DNA from: Phoronis ovalis
Taxonomy: Eukaryota; Phoronida; Phoronidae
Direction of reading: 5' to 3'
Assembly: GCA_028565635.1 (NCBI GenBank)
Contig: JAOXYB010035283.1
Coordinates: 1-29,307, forward strand
DNA length: 29,307 nt
In this document: piece by piece, positions 22,801 through 29,307 of the stretch
Position numbering within the stretch: the first letter of the stretch is position 1
Layout: the number at the start of each line of letters is the position of its first letter
Program-made: the position numbers and the translations under genes
The notes under the pieces: model-generated
Told to the model about the DNA's origin: nothing
The model's database searches: none
The model's input: the letters and a program-made list of their open reading frames with translations, nothing else

Positions 22801-24465
22801 TGGTGAAAAAGTATAATGCTTTACATGGATTTTTTGTATTAAATAATTTTCATATATAGCTTTTCTTAAGCGGCTTCTGCTTTTGAGGTTTTCTTAAAAT
22901 TACATATATCCATAATTATTTTAATATATTCATTTACAGTAATAGTTCGCAATTCACAGTTTCGATACAGAGTATCATGCATCTTGCCTTGTAAAATGTA
23001 AGAGTGAAAGTAAGTTTATATCCCATATTATAAATGAAATTATCCTTTGTTTAAACAGAGATCTGAAAATACTGTAATCTTATTTAGACCATGAGTAGGT
23101 GGACTTTGAGGCTCAATAAAAATAAAATATATGAATAAATAATATATGTAATTTATATACCTTTTAAAAACTACCTGTTTTGTGTTTTGTCCAAACTCCT
23201 TATTTATTTGATAAGAAAGAGTAACATGGTGTTAAGGACCCACTGTTTATATTAACAGAATACATTACTCAATATACAATATTACTACCAATTGTAATGA
23301 GATGTGACCATGTGATATCAGTATTTGTTACGTCAAAAATTAGTAAATAAAGGGCATAATACCTCTATACCATGAGATTGCATTTCATTGCAAACAGTAG
23401 TTACAAAAAGTGCTATGCATGAAAAGACCCAATGTTCACAATTCTTAATACAAGTACTTCTGGTCTTTGTCAAAAAAATAACTGATGGCAGTTTATCAAT
23501 TTGCAGGCTCTAATACACGCCTATGAATACAAGGGACGGGATTATAAGTGTCACATGCTCAATTTCTTGGAAATAATTGACTGTTTTGAATCTATTAGTT
23601 CCACTAAAGCTTGAAATGTCTCTTATATTATAAACTAATCTGGAAGATAAATATCTTAGATTTTCTTGAAAGAAAATGTATCATCCAAATATCACGTACC
23701 TGTGCAACATGCATTTTGCAACTCCTACTTAACTGTCAAAACTTAAGGGGCTGTTTAGCCACCTGACTATTTGATGGTATTCTTCTGGCAATTTACACCC
23801 CAACAACTCCGGTTTTAGTATCTTTATTTCCAATCCTACTTTTACAGGCAGCAGTTAGAGAGGCTTCCACGTCGAGCTGCAGAGTCACGGCAAGGACAAA
23901 GCAGTGTAGCAAACGCTAGCATAGAACTTGGCCGTACTTTGGCAGCTAGTGGCACTAGTACTAGTAGCTCAACCAATTCACAGTTTCTTTTGGCTAGGTG
24001 AGTTTTGAATTTAATTTTTTTTCAAGAATGGAGTCCACTCATGGGAGATGTTAGTACGTACCAGTATTCAGGATCCATTTATCCAGTGAATTGAGCTGTT
24101 CACATCTGGCACTTTTGATCGACGTTTTTTTTTCCGAATAGTGTTTGGTGAAACAATATGCTTTTGCTTTCAGATGTAATGAACCAGCTTTGTCTGAAAC
24201 AGAATTACAAGGAGTGGAAACAGAACGTGCTGATAGAAGTTTATTTGTGCAAGAACTTTTACTTGCAACTCTCACTGATCAATTAAAAATTAGTTCTGAA
24301 AGTGCTGATGCTGGGGGTCAAAGTTCAAATGTTCAACTGACCTCTGATCCTGGAGGACAACTACAGATGAAATGTGAAGAAAACAGTAGTAGTGATGGAA
24401 ATAATGTGAAACAAGATGACATTAGTCTTAGGAACAAATCGGAGAAAGAGCCTCCACCACACTAG
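19834..24465 (+). CDS. KCMF1: KCMF1-type E3 ubiquitin ligase, complete
   Basis: RING-less E3 ligase that in vertebrates works with UBR4 and RAD6 in degron-dependent and lysosomal protein turnover. Exons: 19834-19849, 20496-20663, 21107-21246, 21582-21683, 22006-22153, then 22436-22535 or 22588-22702 as alternatives, 23848-23997, 24174-24465. This gives 371 or 376 residues (the human protein is 381). The start MSRHEG matches the human one. ZZ zinc finger: Cys9, 12, 24, 27, 33, 36 and His46, 50 around FRGRRYKCLICYDYDLC. Di19-type finger: Cys80, Cys83, His96, His101, then VCPICASLPGG and DDFAAHLTLEHRAPRDF. Next come RHVRR, GGLSSG, MDPIA, a Gln/Leu-rich segment, NSQFLLAR, and ERADRSLFVQELLL near the end. 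The intron after 21683 is AT-AC (U12 type); the others are GT-AG. The last residues are EPPPH, where the human protein ends in a proline run. Confidence 0.97.
21684..22005 (+). other. U12-type AT-AC intron of KCMF1
   Basis: The intron starts ATATCCTTTG, an exact match to the minor-spliceosome AT-AC donor, and ends AC. CCCTTAAC, close to the U12 branch consensus TTCCTTAAC, places the branch A at 21995, ten bases before the end. Phase 0: the exon ends GAT TTT and the next begins GAT GAT CCT, giving RDF-DDPAAGSIRHVRR, which lines up with human RDLDESSGVRHVRR. No GT-AG choice gives a join that fits the family. Confidence 0.93.
22436..22535 (+). CDS. KCMF1: KCMF1 exon 6a (tandem-duplicated alternative exon)
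   Basis: 100 nt, entered in phase 1 (TTTTCAG before it) and left in phase 2 (ACAAG then GTATAG). It encodes (E)LLSQLSSVRHRAAAAQ, then SSQLQQLEMQLQSTR. It is homologous to the next exon and to the human segment ELLSQLSGVRR through QLQQLQMQLQ. Used alone it joins exon 23848 in frame. Confidence 0.9.
22588..22702 (+). CDS. KCMF1: KCMF1 exon 6b (tandem-duplicated alternative exon)
   Basis: 115 nt, entered in phase 1 (GTTTCAG before it) and left in phase 2 (TTAAG then GTAAAA). It encodes (E)LLSQLSGVRRAVISG, then TPQQLHQLQMQLEAERDQAR. It is closer to the vertebrate sequence than exon 6a at LSGVRR and the EAERDQAR end. If spliced after exon 6a it is read in the wrong frame and hits TGA at 22676-22678. 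Confidence 0.92.
22703..23847 (+). other. KCMF1 intron after the duplicated exons
   Basis: A 1.1 kb AT-rich intron. A weak possible cassette exon at 22940-22990 (CATTTACAG before, GTAAAA after; 51 nt, phase 2 to 2) is the only structure seen. No other copy of exon 6 is apparent. Confidence 0.5.
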
Positions 24466-26121
24466 CAAAAAAGAATGCTTTAAGCAATTTTAACATGGTG
24501 TCATTATCAAGATACCAAGAATGTTCGAGACTGATTATCTTGATGGATATAATGATGTCAAAACAAAATATTTAAAAGTGCGAAATCGAAACCAGCTATT
24601 AGTTTGCATTGAGTCCATGGTGTTTTGTTTCCCTTAATTGACCGACTGTCAAAAACTATACTGACGTGTTGCTGGGCCATCTTGAAAAGACATGTGATCA
24701 TTTTTTTCAGCACAGAGAATTTATTTGCTTATTATAGCCATGATAAACATGTTTCTTATTGAGTTTGCAATGGGCGATAGCTTGCGACATCTAACAGTGA
24801 AACCCAGTATTCTGAAAGTTACCATTATGACTGGAAATAATTATGCAGGATTGACAATTCAATCACGTACCTTTGACATATCTATGTTTTTAAAATCCTA
24901 AAAAGTTCGTTCAATGCAATTGATAGTCTGGTTATATAGAAGTGTTTAAAACTATCTGGTCTCATAATCTAGTAAACAGTGATTCATTTCACCCAGATTT
25001 AGCAAAATATCTGCAATGACCTGTCAACTCTTATTTATAATTTATGATATTTGTGTACTTTAAATTTAAAGCAATAATTCTGTCTTGGCATTACAAACAA
25101 TCTAGGAATTTCTCCAGATAGATATTAATGTTTGCCGTCTTTCGATAAAATATTATGACACATTAGAACATTCTTTGATTCGACACTCTTTTTATGAGGT
25201 TTATTAATTCATATTTTGGGGTTTAAAGAGATCCAAATAAAGAATACTGCATATACATCAAAACTTCATTATAAGGATTGTTCTATGAGTTACTACCAGC
25301 AAGGCCTGTCCATTATTGTAATTATGGGGCTAAGTGGATCTTTTGTGGTAACTTCAAGTGGAAAAACTATTAATGCATGTAGTTTATATAGGTAGTACCA
25401 TCTTTCCCATTTAAGAAGTTTTATTCTCATGAAATAAATATGAGATAATGTAAATCAATTTGTATAAATTTCAGAACATACTTGTGAGGTGTTTTCACCT
25501 GTCTGGTTTATTTAAATGTCCGTTTTTACATAAGTACAGTTCATTACACATTTTCTGTTGCTGGTCTCGTCTTGTGAGATGTATTCTCCTTTCATTTAAA
25601 TATTGCTTTTTGTTGATTAGAAACTTGTTAGTACATTAAAAGCATATTATGCTTGGTTTGTATGAATTGTTGGAAGTATGATTTATGTGTAAAAACATTT
25701 ATGTGAAACATAAAACTTTAAAGTTAACAAGCTAAGAATTAGTTTTCTTTTAACCATCTAAACTAAATTCTTCCCTTCATCTCTTTTGCACTGAAAGTGA
25801 TTGGTAATTATGGTGATACACATATTGCTTCAAACCAGGTTAGTTATAAATTGGCACTACTAATGTACATACTTGAATTACAGGAACCGTTTGCAATTGA
25901 CCCATTGCCATAAAAATCGAACTCCCCAAGCTAAAATACTATGCCCCAAGACTCATTTGGACATGTGGCTGAAAAATTTACAGAACAATGGTAACTGGTA
26001 ATGCATCAACTAAGACCACCATGATTGTCAGAGCCTACAAATTTTTGCTTGTATCATTTAAAACTTTCATATTTTATAGTTTCTTCCCTCTCAATTCAAA
26101 TATTTGATCTTACCATAGCTT

Positions 26122-26422
26122 CGTTTATAGACTCTGACACAACTCGAACAGACAGTTGATTGTCCATCTGGATACGCTTCCAGAACTAGAAGCAAGTGAC
26201 AACCAATGAGAACTCGGTAGAACCAAATTTTTATATAGGGGTGATCAGTTTTAGAAGCAGTGCCCGAGAAAGGACCGTGGCAAACAGAAGCTAATTATTT
26301 TGTGGGTTGTTGGAAATTATGCTATGCGTTGGGATTGGCTACTTTTAGTTGAGCAGTGCTTTCACATTAATTGACAGGCAGAGCTAGAGAAAAGGGTCCA
26401 GTTGTGTCAGAGTCGATAAACG
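26122..26422. mobile_element. MITE-like element with 23-bp terminal inverted repeats
   Basis: The left end CGTTTATAGACTCTGACACA, continuing ACT (26122-26144), and the right end 26400-26422, which reads CGTTTATCGACTCTGACACA then ACT on the other strand, differ at one base. The element is 301 bp and carries no open frame. A target-site duplication is not evident, so the superfamily is unknown. Confidence 0.8.
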
Positions 26423-27505
26423 GAATTACACTGAGATAAAATTTAAAGAGGCGAAATCATAAAATGTGAAATGATGATTTAAGGGCTCCGAAATTCAGGG
26501 TGACTGGCATATAAAAAAACACCACACAATTAAGTGAACCTAAATCAAAACTACTGGTGATAAAAGACTAATGAAAGTATACTTGTACATATGTTATACT
26601 TGATTTATTGGCTTTATGAAGTAAACGATTGCACATGTGATTGTATACAATAAGTGAACCTTCTTTTGGAAGATGAAGCATACTGGTACACTTATAATTT
26701 AGTTTTTACTAATAAACATTATGTATCCATTATGGTCATATCTTGCACTTCTGCTTACAAATGAGCAAAAATGGCAATGGCCAAATAGTTTAAGTTGAAC
26801 ATGTTAAAAATTCTTTTTGACAGAAACATTATTTTTCAATAACAAGGCAAAGTATTACAAAGGCATGCTTGGAATATTAAATATAAATTCAAACCCAAAA
26901 TTTGGCATAAAATGTTATTTTTTGACTGAAGTACCTGAAGACGTAACCAGTAAAATTTATTTTCGACACAAAGCATAAAACCTGTGTGTGGGCCAGCCCT
27001 CTATTAACAATTCCTATATGTAGCAATAACTTGCATCGCATCATACTTGGCTTCTGATTTGTGACAGTATCACATGGTAATAATATGAAGCATCTGTGTA
27101 CATTATATTCAGGTGCACCAAATGAATCTTAGCCAGTGGGCACCTTTATAACCAACATGTACCTCTTCTAATTTGCAGCTACTTTATTTGGCGACGCCAC
27201 AATATAAATATATTGTACAATGCGACAAGAAAATCGCATACTTAATATGCAAACTGTAATAAGAATACAACAAAAGGTTTCAATGATTTGAGATAAAGAA
27301 TAGAAATTTTCTTATAACTAATATGCAGGCTATCTGCTACATAGACAATAATATGGTACTGTAATTCTGTGCGAATACTCATTCAGCTCTGAAACAATAA
27401 CAAATGATTTAATCAACTATAAGACAAAACATTTAAAAGCCTATAAACAAAGTTTTCATTAATTTTCATTAATACTGACAACCTCAGGTGGGAATTTCTT
27501 TCATA

Positions 27506-27864
27506 AATGTTTTGCTTCCTAGATGATTAAGTGTATGTTTCTTAAACCACTTATTCTCTGACACACTCTTCAATGCCAAAAATGTAATTACATACATGCA
27601 TAATTCCAATTGCTAAGATATTGGTAAATCTAACATATTTACAAACTTACCTCTACAAAAAGGTGGACTTATCTTGCTAAGAATTTAGTTTTGCTCAGTA
27701 TAACAGAATGTTTTGTTTCCTAGAGGATTAAGTGTATGTTTCTTAAACCACTTATGTTCTGACACACCATTCAATGACACAAATATAATTACATACATAC
27801 ATAATTCCAATTGCTAAGATAATGGTAAATCGAACATATTTACAAATTTACCTCTACAAAAAAA
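27506..27864. repeat. Direct repeat, two copies of about 155 bp, 201 bp period
   Basis: Copies at about 27506-27661 and 27707-27864 share GATTAAGTGTATGTTTCTTA and ATAATTCCAATTGCTAAGAT among other blocks, with scattered substitutions and no indel over most of the length. Confidence 0.9.
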
Positions 27865-28063
27865 TAAACATAATATGTATCTGATTGCCCTTGTATTGTT
27901 TTTTTCTTTCTGAAAAGTAATGTCACAGTACTCCTGTAACAAATCGAAGCTACATCTGTTTAACCATTACTGACAAAAACTGGAATAATCATAAAACTAT
28001 TGTAAACAAAACATTCTGTTATACTGAGCAAAACAAATTCTTAGCAAGATAGGTACACCTTTT
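27657..28063. repeat. Inverted repeat pair of about 60 bp enclosing the second direct-repeat copy
   Basis: The left arm 27657-27718 (block ATCTTGCTAAGAATTTAGTT) and the right arm 28004-28063 are near-perfect reverse complements, with only a few differences across CTCAGTATAACAGAATGTTT. The arms enclose direct-repeat copy 2, so this may be one composite or nested element. Confidence 0.9.
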
Positions 28064-28468
28064 AAAACTGCAATCTAAAAACAACTAAAACTGGCGAATG
28101 AGCTTGACATTTTTCTCTCCCTAGTGGACATTAGTTAAAGTTGACAAAACATCAATAACTTAAATTCACAAAATTCAATTATGTTCAGATAACAGTTTTA
28201 ATAAAAAGGTGATATCCATTTATTCAATGCATACTAAACTATGAACAAATTTACATAAATGGTGACTTTATCATGGTACATGAGATCAAACAATAGTTAT
28301 CAATTGCACAAGCCAAGAATATCAACAAAAGAACAATCTCCTTTACAATCAAGTTCCTACGACTAGATGCTTTCCAACTCTGTTCAAACATTACATATCA
28401 TTACGTGACTGGCTCTTTTTCACATCCTTACAAAAAAGCGCAAGAAGAAGATGTATTTGTTATTGTGC

Positions 28469-29223
28469 CTAACTTTCTTTTGAATTATCTCGATTTGCTG
28501 CTAATACTTGTGAAAATTTTTTGTTATCAATATCCATGTCTATTCTCCTAATATTTCTAAACAGTTCATCAGATGAAAGATTTTCTGGTAGCTTTGTCAG
28601 ATGCTGCGCTAGATGGATAAAGTCCATATTTAATAGCACATCTTCATATAAATTTAAAATACCTAGAAAGAAATTCATTGTTACAATTAAGGCCTCGAGA
28701 TGATTACAACTATAGATTTTCATGTGATGAAAATTTCTTTTCAATAATATCCACACAAGTAGGTTAAAAAGAGACCTACGAAGCTTTCCAATACGTTTAA
28801 TGGCCAATACATTCCAAAATAAATTTGAATTACAAAATTTTACATTTTTAAGCCTAATACCTGTTACAGCAAGAAAATGTTGGCAAACCAAAGATTTTAT
28901 TTGTCTGTACTATTGTGACAACCAACTCCTTGTCCACCAATTGTCTTAATTATCCCAATATTCACTAAGGGATAACTGTGGCTGGTGCTAGGTTGGTTGC
29001 CAGGCAATCATCTTGTAATACTAAAAGCTATAGAACGATTACAATATGTCATTAAATAATAATCAGTAAAACATGACAAATATATTATGAAACACTCCTT
29101 CGTGTGCATGTAAAAATACCTAAAGCAGTCCTGAATAGGAATTCTTCACCATCACGACAGAAAACATCCCATACTCTGCTGGCAACATCTAGTGGCAACG
29201 ACTTGCTGTATAAGGTGAACATC
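28469..29223 (-). CDS. TBC1D12/TBC1D14-type Rab GAP, last two exons (5' part outside the window)
   Basis: C-terminal end of a Tre2/Bub2/Cdc16 domain protein. Exons: 29223-29120 (phase 2 in, phase 1 out; donor GTATTT) and 28662-28469 (acceptor TTTCTTTCTAG, stop TAG). The first encodes [20 protein letters not shown] and then [14 protein letters not shown], the most conserved late part of the TBC fold. The second encodes [20 protein letters not shown] and then [14 protein letters not shown], ending NRDNSKES. This run is as I recall in TBC1D14 and TBC1D12, which act on Rab11-positive recycling endosomes and autophagy. The catalytic Arg and Gln fingers lie upstream, outside the window, so GAP activity cannot be judged. 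Which of the two paralogues is closer cannot be told from about 98 residues. Confidence 0.9.
28996..29008. promoter_or_regulatory. RFX X-box-like palindrome
   Basis: GTTGCCAGGCAAT is an inverted repeat of the RFX half-site with a one-base spacer, in the last intron of the TBC gene. Function is inferred from the motif only. Confidence 0.3.
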
Positions 29224-29307
29224 CTAAAATTATTAGAAAACCGATCAGTTTCTACATACATACATACTTCTACAAACTAATTATTATATAAGGCATCTGT
29301 ATGTACT

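Larger units (their letters stand above)
24466..28468. other. Convergent spacer / 3' UTRs between KCMF1 and the TBC gene
   Basis: No gene is recognised. AATAAA at 25236-25241 and 25433-25438 are candidate KCMF1 polyadenylation signals. The right end should hold the TBC-gene 3' UTR, with AATAAA on - at 28224-28219. The middle contains a MITE-like element and a repeat cluster, listed separately. Confidence 0.6.

Overview
This is an intron-rich, AT-rich animal nuclear sequence. All introns I could define are GT-AG except one AT-AC intron. The proteins are close to vertebrate ones and the introns are compact (from 52 nt to about 3 kb). An invertebrate deuterostome such as an ascidian would fit, but nothing in the sequence proves the species. 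There are no bacterial, plasmid or viral genes.

Four genes can be supported. (1) A cytochrome P450 of the CYP3 clan on the + strand, with ten exons between 4286 and 11229. Its first exon, carrying the membrane anchor, was not found. (2) QDPR, dihydropteridine reductase, on the - strand, six exons, 19452 down to 14681, complete. (3) KCMF1, a ZZ-type zinc-finger E3 ubiquitin ligase, on the + strand, 19834 to 24465, complete. (4) The last two exons of a TBC1D12/TBC1D14-type Rab GAP on the - strand, 29223 down to 28469, running off the right edge. P450 and QDPR converge on a 3.5 kb spacer. QDPR and KCMF1 are head to head across 381 bp that must hold both promoters. KCMF1 and the TBC gene converge on a 4 kb spacer that contains repeats. 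The four genes share no obvious pathway: xenobiotic or lipid oxidation, tetrahydrobiopterin recycling, ubiquitin-dependent degradation, and endosome/autophagy traffic.

The most interesting locus is KCMF1. It has a textbook U12-type AT-AC intron (5' ATATCCTTT, branch site CCCTTAAC, 3' AC). It also has two adjacent, homologous, phase 1-in/phase 2-out exons separated by only 52 nt. Either one keeps the frame, but including both creates an early stop, which is the arrangement expected of mutually exclusive exons.

Non-coding structure includes a roughly 540 bp fold-back element and a separate near-perfect 42 bp palindrome in QDPR intron 1. A roughly 300 bp MITE-like element with 23 bp terminal inverted repeats, and a composite of direct plus inverted repeats (27506-28063), lie between KCMF1 and the TBC gene. 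Smaller duplications sit in P450 intron 1, which also holds a sequence matching the CTCF core motif. The left 4.3 kb holds no gene I can recognise, although the missing P450 first exon should lie there.
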